From positions 1,318,529 through 1,382,528 of the forward strand of contig NW_015971544.1 in NCBI RefSeq assembly GCF_000182565.1: a stretch of 64,000 nt of DNA. Reading direction: 5' to 3'. This DNA is from Spizellomyces punctatus DAOM BR117 (taxonomy: Eukaryota > Chytridiomycota > Chytridiomycetes > Spizellomycetales > Spizellomycetaceae). A model generated the notes under the pieces. It was given only the letters and a program-made list of their open reading frames with translations, searched no databases and was not told the origin of the DNA. The translations under genes were made by a program, and so were the position numbers. Each line of letters starts with the position of its first letter. Positions within the stretch are counted from its first letter, which is position 1. This document shows positions 9,291 through 20,459 of the stretch, one piece after another.

Positions 9291-11301
9291 CGGGGATACT
9301 GACCGGGTGCACCGTATCTCCTATGATGGGCGCATCTCGCAAAAATGCATCTGCATTTCTCGCCTCCCCATGCGATTCACCCGAACGTTCAAGCGTGGCC
9401 ACAATTGGGTGTATTCTGGAGGCGTTTCGACAGGTGGAATAAAACATTTTTTATTGGCTAGTAGTAGGTACAGCTCAGCACGCTTTCATGCCGCTAAAAA
9501 ATACGGAATTTATTATCTCAAAGTGGTTGATAAATGTCTATCTGCAAAGAGAGCCAGAGGAAAAGCATTGGCAAGTCAGTCGCTGGAGCTGATTATCATA
9601 TCCACATACGCCCCGCATGCGCCACACCGGTTTGGAGGTCTGCATCAGGTGGAAACGGAGATAGGTAACGTACTCTAGGAGAAGGAGAGAAGTCAGATGG
9701 ATTGTGGAGAGGATCAAGCGAAGGGTAAGGAGGCCAAAGTAACATGAGTGTCAGCGGGTATTCAGCTGTCGAAGAGCTGCGTGAGGAAATGCGCTACGCT
9801 TGCGCCCAATTCGCGTCACCGCGTCACCTTTTACCCCAGACGATGCTTGGCCAGTTCCAACAAACGCCTTGCAACTCTTTTGTAGTGGCAAAAGGTGTGC
9901 ATCCGCATACGCTATAGCACCCCACTGGGAACCTGTCGATACATCAGTACGAATGAGAATTCGAATGGATCTGGACGGCACGATTAATCCGCCTTTCTTC
10001 CAGATGAAAATGGCAGGTATTGTCGAGGTATGTTGCAGAGAAAACATTATCCAATGCATAGAAAACATTGCGACGCTTCTGCTCTTGTTGTAAAACATGT
10101 AAAATCACTCTATATATAAAAGAACATCTGTTACGGTGAACAGTGTTTAAGATGCACTAAAGTTCCAAATTCAACGCCCGGCTTCGCTGCATGTACTACT
10201 CATGTCGATGTATTCATGGGACAAGTTCGATTTACATAATAGGAATGGTTTGTTTATTTTTTGTTGATGATTCACTACAGCGCATTGTTTGGTATTACGT
10301 GCCCAACAAATGCGTTTTTTTGATATATTTTCTTTGTCTGCCGGATCAAGGCGAAGACGACAAGTTTCTTGTTTGCAATATACTCTTTTTTGGGCCGCTC
10401 GGCTCTTGCACGGCATCCATTGTGATACGGCACACGTTTAAAAGCACGATATGGATCGTGAAAGACTTACCTGCGCTCGCAGAGCGAACTCAATAAAATC
10501 TTAAGGAAGTGGGCGTGCAGTTGCCCCAGCCCAGGACTGCACCATCATCGACATAAGCAAGTGTCTATTGCAACCTTATAAAAAGGTGTGGTCTTTAACC
10601 CTCTTTCAAGACTCAAAAAACATCTTGCGAACGATCCGATCGGGGGAGCATCGGCCCCTTGAGTGGCATTCCCGACAGGATTCATTTTTTCCGGGATATG
10701 AGTCTCAGACGGGGAATACAGAAGGTAAGTTGCTTCGTACCTTTGATCCCAAAAGGCTGATACTGAGTCTTTAGTAACTATTGTACACATCTAAAGTACA
10801 GTAATACTCTTGGGAGGGCCGAGGTGTTCTTAAATATAGCAACTTTTCATAAAACCCAGTTTCCCATTTCCATTTCGCTTTGTATGCCAGGCCCCATCAA
10901 TGTCTCTCAACAGTGCGCATGTTGTTCGTTCTGCCAACGGCTTTTGACTATCCATCATGGCGACTTAGAACTTGGACTTCCATTTCCAATGATGAGATAC
11001 CTCGAGCTCTTTCATGATATTTCAACTCCTCCTCCTTCAACGTTCCTTCCTTCCATCCTTTCTGCTGTCCATTGCTTTCCTGCTTACTTTCTTCAAAACA
11101 ACTTTCGTGTTAAGGCCATAAGGTTTTAATTTGCGGCGCGCGTTTGAAAGTATGACCGGTTCCAGAAAATAATTATATCGGAGGGAATCGGAGAGAGGTT
11201 TCCAAACGTCATTTCAAAAGGAGCGAGCGCAGCATTCGCATCCTTTTCCTCTTGTGCATTACTCAACAAACCGCTAACGAGTCCTTGCGTAGAAGAAAAA
11301 C
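9291..11301. other. intergenic, no gene seen
   Basis: Frames of up to 133 codons (9277-9678, +) have no recognisable content, and no consistent splice/phase chain could be built. The right end is the 5' region of the Nramp gene. Confidence 0.4.
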
Positions 11302-13315
11302 ATGAACAAACCCAACCCTGTCCCGGTGCCCGCGGCCCCTTCGCCCTCTCCAGCTGCGTCCCAGTCTGCGCCGTCCGTCTTGGACGTGACCACGCCCCGC
11401 CACGCGGACGCTGCTCTCGGGCATTCCGCTCTCATCTCGGCCGGTGTGGGAGGAAATGGTGCAGGAGGAGGTGGATCCTCTTCTGGCTTTGCTTCAGCGG
11501 GCACGTCCAATGATGCTTTGTTGGGGGGTACGGAAGAGGAGGAGGTTTTCATGGTGAGATCATGCAATTGTAACGTGAAAGAGGTATTGCAACTGACGCT
11601 GTTCAAAATAGAACGAGAAAAAGCCTTTCAACGAGGTTGAGAATGTGGACGGGAGCGGTCATGGTAAGGACGTTGTCCTTGAAATTCGCGACCGTACACC
11701 TCTTCCCAAAACGCCTTGGTGGAAGACTTTGATAAAGTTCATTGGACCTGGATCAATGATTGCCGTCGGGTAAGGGCTTTTAGTTAAAGTAAAACGTTCC
11801 ATGCCGACGCTTTCTCACTCTGTCTATCAACAGTTACATGGACCCTGGAAACTGGGCTACAGATCTCTCCGGCGGCTCGCAATTCTACTATAACCTCCTC
11901 TTTTGTATCCTCCTCTCAAACATTTTTGCCGTCCTTCTGCAATCCCTTGCTATCAAAGCCGGTCTCGTCACGGGTCGAGACTTGGCCCAACTATGTCGTC
12001 ACCATTTTCACCCCTATGCCAGTATGGTTCTCTACATCACCGCCGAGGCTGCCATTATTGCTACCGACCTTGCGGAAGTCATTGGAGCGGCGATTGCTCT
12101 CAACTTACTCTTCCGCATTCCCTTACCCTGGGGTGTCGCCATCACTGGGTTGGATGTTCTCATTATTCTGTTGGGATTCACCCCAAAGCATTTGCGCTAC
12201 TTTGAGTTTTTTATTATGGCGCTGATCGCATCGATTGGCATTTGTTTTATTGCCTTGTTGATCAAAGTTAAACCGATTTGGGGCGACGTTTTTGCTGGGT
12301 ATCTTCCAAGAGCTGAACTCTTTTCGGACCCGAAGCAGTTATTTATTTTCATGGGAATCGTTGGTGCGACCGTTATGCCGCATAACCTCTACCTGCACAC
12401 GCATCTCGTCTTGTACCGGTACCAGCCGACCACGACCTCGACATTTGCACCCGCCGGCACCATCCACGCCATTACCGAGATACCTCGCATAGCTTCCCGC
12501 CGGCCTCACCGACACATTCAACTACTCCCTCGTACGATTCGGTACTCCTTTATCGATTGTATCATGTCGCTCACCTACGCTCTGTTTGTGAACTCGTCCA
12601 TTCTGATTGTTGCTGCTGCCGTATTCTTTGCGCAAAAGACTGAAGTGGCTACCATTGAAGACGCTTACCGTCTCTTGGGTACCGAGCTGGGTGCCGCGGC
12701 TGGAACGCTCTTTGCCGTCGCCTTGTTGTGTAGTGGACAGAGTTCTACTATCACTGGCACCATTGCTGGGCAAGTTGTTATGGGCGGGTTCTTGGGGTCG
12801 AGGTGGAGAATGAAACCCTGGGTGAGGCGATTGGTCTCTAGACTCCTCGCTATTATTCCCGCTATGGTCACTGTTATTATCAAGGGACAGAAAGGGTTGG
12901 ATGATTTATTGGTCATCAGTCAAGTTATTTTGTCAATGCAGTTACCTTTTGCTGTCTGGCCTTTAATTTATTTTACTTCCAAAAAGAGTAAGCTTGGTTT
13001 TCATTTTTGGGAATTTATGCGATGCACTCATGATGTTTTATTGCAGGTATTATGACTGTCAAATACGCTGCCGAATCATACAGTTCCGAAGACAAGGAGC
13101 CTCTGGTAGAAGAAATTCCCATCCATACCACCTCCAGGACCAGCGAGGTTTCTGTCTCATCGGCTTCCACGCAAGGCGACTCTACGACCAAAACCTACGA
13201 AAATGCTATTTATACGACCATTGTTGCAGTGCTTGTTGCGACCATTATTACTGGATTGAATGTAGTGATGCTGTTGCAGATTATGGCGCCTGGGTTGTTC
13301 CCCTCTCATGATTAG
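11302..13315 (+). CDS. Nramp-family divalent metal ion transporter
   Basis: Proton-coupled Mn/Fe-type metal transporter of the Nramp/Smf family, acting in the plasma or vacuolar/endosomal membrane. Exons 11302-11553, 11612-11769, 11834-12987 and 13047-13315 join in phase to a 610-residue protein. The metal-binding DPGN of helix 1 (about residues 140-143) is split from its upstream exon by intron 2. The second metal-binding motif MPHN of helix 6 is near residues 318-321, followed by LYLHTHL. About 11-12 hydrophobic helices are visible. The first ~85 residues are Ala/Gly/Pro/Ser-rich and disordered, ending in an acidic patch TEEEEVFM. A polar loop of ~70 residues follows helix 6, and the C-terminal tail is Ser/Thr/Glu-rich before a last helix. 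The start is the first ATG in frame. Confidence 0.93.
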
Positions 13316-13816
13316 ATGTATTTATGTTGTGAATGACGTATCGAAATGGGAATGATGTGATGAAAATGGTTAAACAAAAAGGAAACGAACAAAAAAAACA
13401 GTCCAAAAACAATGTTCCACATTATGTTCTGGACTTATCATAGTCCTTTAATTACTTTCAAAGTGTCCAACATGTCCCAAACATGAAGCAGAATATCTGA
13501 ATTGGGATCTGCAGACTATTATGTTGCGTCGAACGACCCAACCCAGCTGTACAAAGAAGAAAAAGCGCACATCAATAACAAGCATTAAGATTGCTAACAT
13601 CCCGAGCATACGAGGTTTCATGTTAGCGGATTTTGCACGAAGAGTTGATTCTGACATGGAAGAGATTTTTGTTCGACGACGATTGTTTACATTTGACGAG
13701 ACCGAAAATCTATCGGCGCAAACATGGTTAAACGCCCTTTGCTACATTGAAAGTTCTATTTTCTACAGTATTGAATACAGTATGAGATCGAGTGTAAAAC
13801 ACATAGTTCCAAAAAC
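13316..13816. other. intergenic between convergent genes
   Basis: 3' flanks of the Nramp gene and of the small minus-strand gene, rich in A-runs. No coding pattern. Confidence 0.4.
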
Positions 13817-14143
13817 TTAGAGTATTCCATTCAGAACAGCTAATGCCGCAGCGCTCATAACGACATATGCAATGCCCGTTTTTGCATTCTTGCGGGAAGC
13901 GGACATTGGGCTGATGGTGACGCTATTATCGGAAGACATATTGTCGATAGTCTTGTTACCTCGCAATGGATTTGGTGAGCTGCAATGACCCTTATCGAGG
14001 ACGAAGAAATCGTTTTTGGGCTGCGTAATGATCAGGCCGGTGTAGTTCCGGGATAAATCGATGGTCGTGCATGATGTGACGAGGGTAGACTGAATAAAGC
14101 CAGTGCAGTTTGGCTGCTCGAAGAAGGTGATGTTCAGAGACAT
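13817..14143 (-). CDS. small sequon-rich protein with hydrophobic C-terminus
   Basis: A 108-codon ATG-initiated frame. Four N-glycosylation sequons (N-I-T, N-C-T, N-Y-T, N-K-T) and three Cys fall in the first 65 residues. The last 20 residues are hydrophobic (AYVVMSAAALAVLNG...) after a polar Ser/Asn/Lys linker, as in a tail anchor or GPI-attachment signal. No N-terminal signal peptide is present in this frame, which is odd for a glycoprotein; an upstream exon may be missing. The Phe/Tyr-Glu...Cys spacing is faintly like beta/gamma-crystallin folds, which is speculation. A TATA-like box lies ~95 bp upstream. Confidence 0.5.
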   Translation of the reverse strand: MSLNITFFEQPNCTGFIQSTLVTSCTTIDLSRNYTGLIITQPKNDFFVLDKGHCSSPNPLRGNKTIDNMSSDNSVTISPMSASRKNAKTGIAYVVMSAAALAVLNGIL

Positions 14144-14235
14144 TTGGAATTCCAGTCGAATTCTTGTTGGCTTTTAGCGAATTTTCTATGTACGCCAAGG
14201 ACATATGCCCAAAGAAGACGACGCTCTGCAGCCCC

Positions 14236-14247
14236 CTTATTTATGCA
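14236..14247 (-). promoter_or_regulatory. TATA-like box of the small sequon-rich gene
   Basis: On the minus strand this reads gcataaataagg, about 95 bp before the ATG at 14143 and about 35 bp before another ATG at 14204. Plausible core promoter; no other element recognised. Confidence 0.4.
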
Positions 14248-14350
14248 CGTAGCAGTATCGTTTTCCTCTAGCTAGTTTGTGATCTAAATGGGGAGGGTCC
14301 ACCACCAACTACCTAAAACTTGACATCGTTGAAGTCATCCACTGGCAGCT

Positions 14351-15290
14351 ATGAAGCTGTTACGGTTTTGCGCCGTCCGGTACCTCATAATGGCAGGTTT
14401 CCATATTGTCGACGCCGCTAGCATCGGCGAACGACATCTGCAAGGCAGAGGCTACAATTCCGATCTCGATCTTTGGAAGCCTCTCGGGAACATGACCACG
14501 ATGATCTCCTTCGCGAAAGGAGTAACTAACACTTTGACTTTGATGAAACCCGAATATAACGATATCCGTGTCCGGTTAGAGAAGCGATAACTTCGACTGG
14601 TCTTCGAAACTCAGCGGCGTCCTTGACGGTGGAGTCAACCCATACGGTTACCACAGTTGACAGGAACAACGACTCTCCTCACCGATGACTTTCGTAGATT
14701 ACCAAGATCAATACGTCCAATGGCTTCTTGGCCACTCATTTCGTGATCAAGTTCCCGGAGAATGTCCCCTGCGTTGCCAACATCATTATCACTGGCCTAC
14801 AAAGGAAGGGAGTCGCATTTCCGCTGGGCAACATTGCCCGCGGCTGCTGGATTGCCGCATGGGAATGCTGCTAGTATGTATGGCACTACCCAGTTCTGCT
14901 ATTACCCACCCGCGGTTTTGCGGATCGACCTGGATGCGTTCTACGCAGCCTTTACGCTTACTGAAGATCCACAAGCCAATATCAATCAAATATCATTATT
15001 GGGTCTTAACCTTTACAAAATGACGACTGCTATCCGCGACATGACAAAATGCCGGCTGGGGAAATGGGCACTGAGACATGGGCAATACCAAGTGTGCAAC
15101 CGGTCAGGCTGTCCTATGACAAACAAATCAACTTGCCTGCCATCATGATAGTCATTCTATTGTACTTTTACAAACATATGAGGTACTGAAGCTCGATGGT
15201 CCGGCCGAAACACCAGAAACTTTGCAAGTTATTCGTAATGTCCTCTGTGTTGCCAACATCCTTATGGCAGATCTAGGAAGGAAGCGAGTT
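14351..15290 (+). pseudogene. broken or intron-split gene of unknown function with a partial duplicate
   Basis: An ATG at 14351 opens a 79-codon frame whose first ~23 residues could be a weak signal sequence. Protein-like stretches then continue in changing frames. FPENVPCVANIIITGLQRKG lies near 14750-14810. MYGTTQFCYYPPAVLRIDLD followed by AFYAAFTLTEDPQAN lies near 14875-14985. A second weaker copy of the first stretch (RNVLCVANILMADLGRKR) appears near 15235-15290. I could not find an intron set that joins them cleanly, so decay after duplication is the simpler reading. Function unknown. Confidence 0.35.
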
Positions 15291-17050
15291 GTATTCTGAT
15301 AATCTACAGGTTTGCCGAACTTGCCAAACTATGCAACTTTCAGAGGTCAACGTGCAATGGCACATACAAATTGTATCGATTGTTGTTACCGGACAAGCAC
15401 AGCAGTATGTTGATTAGAATTATATATATTGGCTAGTACTTTACATGCCACCTATCTATACATGTACTTCATATTTAACCATCTCAATCCTGCTTTTGGG
15501 ATCAACTAACTACTGGCTACCACTCTGGAGATTCCTGCAGTGTAATCTCCATCCCACGAGATACGATGGGTGTTGAGCCGTTTCGGGGGTTCGGAGTGGT
15601 GAGGCATGTACCTCTCCACAATACCTCTCCATGGTCGCAATGCAATATTGTGACGTGTCAGATGGTCGTCCGATATGTTGCGATGTTGCTGTTTGCATCG
15701 TCTGAATATGTTGTCAGATTTGGGACCGACCAACGCAGTGAAGCGGGACAAGACGCTTGTGGGATGACTGAGGTCTTAGGATGAGAAATGTCAGCGATTG
15801 CTTTTAGAGTGAAAGAATAAAGAACACTCACCTGAGACCATCCAGGCAAAAGAGAATCCGTCAAGACAAAACGACATCTGTCGCCGCGCATTCGGCCGAG
15901 TTTCATTCATGGGGCGAAACCGAAGAACCAAGTCGTCTGTGCATCTCCTCGATCATTCCAGTGCAACACGATCCCTACTCTAGTAAAGCAAATATATTAA
16001 CAAACCATGCAAACATGAAAAGAGCGATTTGACAAGATACCTGTGAGAGTATTCCCGGGTGCCTTTCTGTGTTTGTTTTCCTCTACCTGGACTGCCTCCC
16101 CTCCATTCCTGGGAGCCATCACGTTTTGATGCTCCCAGAAAGTTGCAAGCAGACGAGGGGAGAAGCAGAGCAGGGCATTTATAAACGACAACAAGAACAA
16201 CAACAACAACAACAACAAGCAAGCAGGTTGCAGCTTGTGAGCTTGAGAAAAGTCCAAGTAGCTCCTCTTTCAATTTAAACGTAGTTGACTGATCGGAAAT
16301 CTTTTTAAGTACATGGCCATCATGACACATGAACGCAACCGCCTTCCACACAAGCCTTTTATCAAGCCTTTCGCAGTCATCGCTCACCGGGTTTTCCTTT
16401 GTGTTGATGAAAGCAGCGCAAGCGAAGGCCAGCTGACCAAAGACCCTTGAAGGTTTTCTTTTTATTCCAATGTGCGTATGGGATGGATGGAGGCTATGAT
16501 ATTGCCAAAGAACTTGACTGGAGATGGCGATGGTCTTGGAAGCTGGTCCTCATTTCCCATATCATTTCTATATTGCTAAACATCTCTTTTGCGAAAACTA
16601 TTCCATTTGTCAATCTTGTTCTCTTTTGAATCGCTAAAATGTTGATTATATTGGGTCTTGGATGATGATCTTACGCAACAACCCAACTACAAGAGTCGAT
16701 CAAATTAGGGGGTTGCAAACGGGGCTTCATGGTCACTGCTTTTGCGGTCATCAAACGAGTGGAAAAGAAATAGCAAATAAGGATGGCTGTAGTCGATGAT
16801 ACTCATTCTTCCTCGGCATACGGCTAGTGAGTAGAGAATGAATTATAGGACAGTACAGTGTATCTCACTTTGCAATGTTCACTGCTTTAAAAGCGCAGAC
16901 CAGCTACGCACGCCTGTAGTATTCACAGCCTACATAATCTTTACAAACCAACAAATTCAGCCTAGTTTACTGCACTTTTGGCAATCCAGCACTCTTATCG
17001 CCCATCCGGGGTTTCTACGTAACAAATGTACATAAATAATGGCCCACAGA
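15291..17050. other. intergenic, no convincing gene
   Basis: A 135-codon minus-strand frame at 15980-16387 is mostly the translation of a CAA microsatellite (poly-Val) and is not believed. A possible tiny spliced minus-strand gene starting at 15906 gives only ~40 codons. Nothing else recognised. Confidence 0.4.
16187..16220 (+). repeat. CAA/AAC microsatellite
   Basis: About nine near-perfect CAA triplets in a row, interrupted once by a G. Confidence 0.85.
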
Positions 17051-18370
17051 TCAGTTCTGTGGGTAAGCACTCTGCTCCAAATAGTCTTGATTCACCATGA
17101 CGGGACTTGCGTTCCGGCTATTTTGGTACATCATTTGCGGAGCGGCTACTCCCACTAGCTGATGGGGATTGGACGACCCAAATGTCGAAAATGTGTCACC
17201 CAGATGAGGAATCGGCGAGTAACCGGACGACGATATCGGCCGTGGTGCTACAGAGGACGTGTTGGTGAGTGGATAGACGTGGAAGGATGAATCAAGGCTG
17301 ATGGCTCGTCGAGGTGGCATTGGCAAGAGGTAATGCCCGGATGCCAATCCCTGGCGTGGACTTGGGTGAGTTCGATCAGGTGTAACTTGAAAGTGCGATT
17401 CAGGGGACAGATTTGCTCTGTCAGGATCATGATAGGTCGAACAATCTTCAGAAGTATTATACATTGGCGATGGTGAGGAGTAGGGAACAGTGTGAGATGG
17501 GACGTCAGAGTGGGACATGGGACCGTATCGAGCGGATATGCCACCTTGCAGAGGAACGTGCATTCTGCTTGGTTCGACTATTCGGATGGAAGACGCAATT
17601 TGCTGTTGAGCAAGCAAGTCCCCAGCAGCATCCGAAGCGACAGGCTTGCCACTGATTTGCATGTCACCACCTTGCAGTGATGCTTGATGGTAGGCCTCTA
17701 CACCATCTCCGCCAGGAATAGACTGGACTGGCAATTCAGCCAGACTTCTCGCGGCCGGTATCCCAGAGCCTGACCGATTCGCCTCTGCCCGGACCTTGGC
17801 TCGACGGTTTTGGAACCAGACTTGGACCGCGCGCGGGCTCATTCGGACAACATCAGAAATCTCTTTTCGCCGCTCAGGATCCGGCATGGTAGTTTCCGTC
17901 TCAAAGACTCTAATCAGAATGTCACGTTGCCAATCCTTGGTTTTCAATCTTCGCTTCTTTGGGGCGCTTTCCTCGCGTTGAATCTGCTCGGCTACATCCT
18001 CCATTGTTGAAAGAACAAATGTTAGACTTTGTGGTCCAGCCGACGCTTCAATCGGCTTGTCCGCGTTGATGGCATCTCTAGACGATGGTCGATGACCCGA
18101 GTTTACTGCATTTGAGGCGCTAGCACCAGAAGCAAGATGTCTGTTGGGGCCTATTTGAGGTGAAGGGGAAGCGGTTGGCGACGGTGATGGGAGCGGTAAA
18201 GATGATTCTGAGAGGGCAGGAGAGGGCGGGATGGAGACTGGTATTTCAAAGTATGGCTGGCCTGGAGGATGCGAACCGCCGACGGGCGCAGTGTAAGGAC
18301 CTGACGTATAAGGCGAGAAAGCCGTGGAGGGTATATGGATGTGGGCGGGATGGTGTGCTCGCGAGTACAT
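17051..18370 (-). CDS. homeodomain transcription factor
   Basis: Single-exon 439-residue protein with a homeodomain at about residues 138-195. A basic entry KKRRLKTKDWQ precedes the domain, a middle helix region contains PERRKEISDVV, and the recognition helix is SPRAVQVWFQNRRAKVRAEA with the invariant W-F-x-N-x-R. Spacing is that of a typical 60-residue domain rather than a TALE domain. The N-terminal 110 residues are Pro/Ser-rich. The C-terminal 240 residues are low-complexity Ser/Pro/His/Tyr-rich and look like an activation or interaction region. It is expected to act in the nucleus as a DNA-binding regulator; its target is unknown. It stands alone, with ~2 kb of gene-free DNA on each side, consistent with a large regulatory region. 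The start is the first ATG of the frame. Confidence 0.93.
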   Translation of the reverse strand: MYSRAHHPAHIHIPSTAFSPYTSGPYTAPVGGSHPPGQPYFEIPVSIPPSPALSESSLPLPSPSPTASPSPQIGPNRHLASGASASNAVNSGHRPSSRDAINADKPIEASAGPQSLTFVLSTMEDVAEQIQREESAPKKRRLKTKDWQRDILIRVFETETTMPDPERRKEISDVVRMSPRAVQVWFQNRRAKVRAEANRSGSGIPAARSLAELPVQSIPGGDGVEAYHQASLQGGDMQISGKPVASDAAGDLLAQQQIASSIRIVEPSRMHVPLQGGISARYGPMSHSDVPSHTVPYSSPSPMYNTSEDCSTYHDPDRANLSPESHFQVTPDRTHPSPRQGLASGHYLLPMPPRRAISLDSSFHVYPLTNTSSVAPRPISSSGYSPIPHLGDTFSTFGSSNPHQLVGVAAPQMMYQNSRNASPVMVNQDYLEQSAYPQN

Positions 18371-20009
18371 TACAGAACGTCAGGCAGAGGGAATCACTTG
18401 CAACGCACAAAAGAGGGTAGGGTTGGGCAGTATGGATAGCATATAATCAATTGTATGGAGGAATGGCAATCGTTCAAAATAGAGCTCGTCGTTAACGAAA
18501 AGAACCGCGAGAATAGGCGACAAACTCCCTTTTATGTCGTCGAGGTATGTAACATTGGGCCAACCCTCTTTGTCATTCATTGATGGCTCAGGAAAATGTG
18601 TCCACATTTCCCCCCCACCCAACAGCTGCAAGTCAAAATTGATAAAGGACGCAAGAAGACGAAAAAAGCACACTACATCTCGGAGTGAAGTACAAGATTC
18701 TATAAACCAAAAAGGTTGTCAACAAAAAAAAAAGCCTCATTCACAAAAAAGGGACCGATCACATCGAGAGAGAGAGAGAGAGCATGCGAGGGAAGGAGAG
18801 AAGAGAAGGAGAAGGAAGCGGCTGCTCAGCCCCTGTGTACAACTGAGTTCCTACTTCTTGCCACCGTTTGCCCGCCTTTGGATGACGACCACCAGGGGGA
18901 GGTTAAGGGGGAAACCGCCAGGGACAAGCTGCCACAAGCAAAACTACTTTTTTTTCTTTCTTTTGGTTTCCTTTTCGCACTTAGATGATGATTGGGGCAA
19001 GCGTATCGTGCCATAATAAACCGATGTCCGAACGACAAACAAACGACGCGACGACATGTGCACTGTACGATTGAACACTCTTCCCGAATGCGGTATATGA
19101 ACGGGAGGGACACGACTACTATTCCGGATTTGAATCATTGCCAACAAAACACAAACATTACCCCCTTGCTGGCTGGCTGGGCGTACGTAGAAAATAACGA
19201 CGGACACTTGCCGATATGAAAGGTTTTAGTGGCCCCCATGCCATTCATCGTTCCTGACTGTATGGGGCAGCGGCTGCCAAGCGGATGCCAAGACCCGTTC
19301 TCCCGTGGAGAAAGTAGGGCTTTGAACAAGGATGATTGGGCATGGTGTCTCCCGCGCAAGACAGTCATTGGGCATTAGAATTAAGCATATGCAGGTGTTC
19401 ATGGAACCTAATCCTTTCGTCTCCCTAGGCCGACCTTGCTTGTAATATCATATTACAAGCCCCGTTTGATGACGGAGATGGCCAAGTGTGCAATGCGGGT
19501 GTTTACGGTCATCATGGCAACCCTGCTCTACATGCCTGTTTTGTCAGATACTCTGATGCTGACTGAGCAAGGTTAGGGTCCTGAGGGACAATCGATATTG
19601 AATGCGGGCTATTGAGTTTAGCGCACAATACATATACAGACTACTTGGGGCACCATCGTACCAAATTATTACAAACACAATGGTAAACAACTGTACAGTT
19701 TGGAATGTCTAAAGTGGCCAGTAGACATTTTGTTTCCAAATTGTGCTATTCCTGAGCTCTCAGTCAATTCGAAAATAGTACGCAGCTTCGGTTCTATAAT
19801 CGCCCCTAGGTCACTATCCACGTTTTCCAAGTAAACAGTCAGCTATCCCGTTCCCCATGGTGATTCGCTAAACAATGCCCAATAACAGAGAAAATAACAT
19901 CCATGACAAAACACGTCAACACAATTTCACATAACCCTAGTTCTCGATTCAGGAGTAACTCTAAATTTAGGTATCCCGTAGACGGAAAAATGCTTCCAGA
20001 TCTTCTGGG
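18371..20009. other. long 5' flank of the homeodomain gene, no gene seen
   Basis: Contains A-runs, a GA repeat at 18766-18782 and scattered short frames. The 160-codon plus frame near 18534 is Arg/Lys/Ser-rich over the GA repeat and not believed to be a gene. Confidence 0.4.
18766..18782 (+). repeat. GA microsatellite
   Basis: About eight GA dinucleotides in succession. Confidence 0.8.
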
Positions 20010-20328
20010 CGATCTCTGTCTTTTTCAGAGGATTGCAATCCTGAGGCAGGGTATCTTAACAATGCATGCAAACAAACCTTCGACCCTGCGTTTGTTTGAC
20101 TTGTTCTTATTAAATCCAAATGGGATTTTTCCAAAACTGATGTCTACAGACCCCGATTGTGGGCTTCTGCGCGATCTCTGTGCTTCTTAGGGGATTCCAG
20201 AGTCAGTATCCCAACAATGCATGCAAACAAAGCTTCGACCCTGCGTTTGTTTGACTTATTCTTATCAACTTCAAATGGGATTTTCGAATGTGATGTCTCC
20301 AGACCCCGATTGTGGGCAGATTCAAAAG
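20010..20328 (+). repeat. tandem duplication, two ~160-bp units
   Basis: Unit 1 (about 20010-20168) and unit 2 (about 20171-20328) share gcgatctctgt, aacaatgcatgcaaacaaa, cttcgaccctgcgtttgttt and cagaccccgattgtgggc in the same order. Offsets are 155-162 bp, with small indels. It lies ~130 bp upstream of the seven-helix gene and could be part of its control region. Confidence 0.8.
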
Positions 20329-20459
20329 CTCCACATCAAGAACCCGCAGGTGTATATGAACCCTGGAGTTTTTGGTTTTCCCCTCCGCCATCACGTCCTA
20401 CGTAGAAAGCATCGCATTACACTTGTTTCTCCCTGTATTCCGCTCCAGATCTAGCAATC

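Noticed and set aside
15980-16387. 135-codon minus-strand frame with a poly-valine run
   Set aside because: The valines come from a CAA microsatellite and the rest has no recognisable content.
18534-19016. 160-codon Arg/Lys/Ser-rich plus-strand frame
   Set aside because: It runs over A-runs and a GA microsatellite in the 5' flank of the homeodomain gene; low-complexity artefact.
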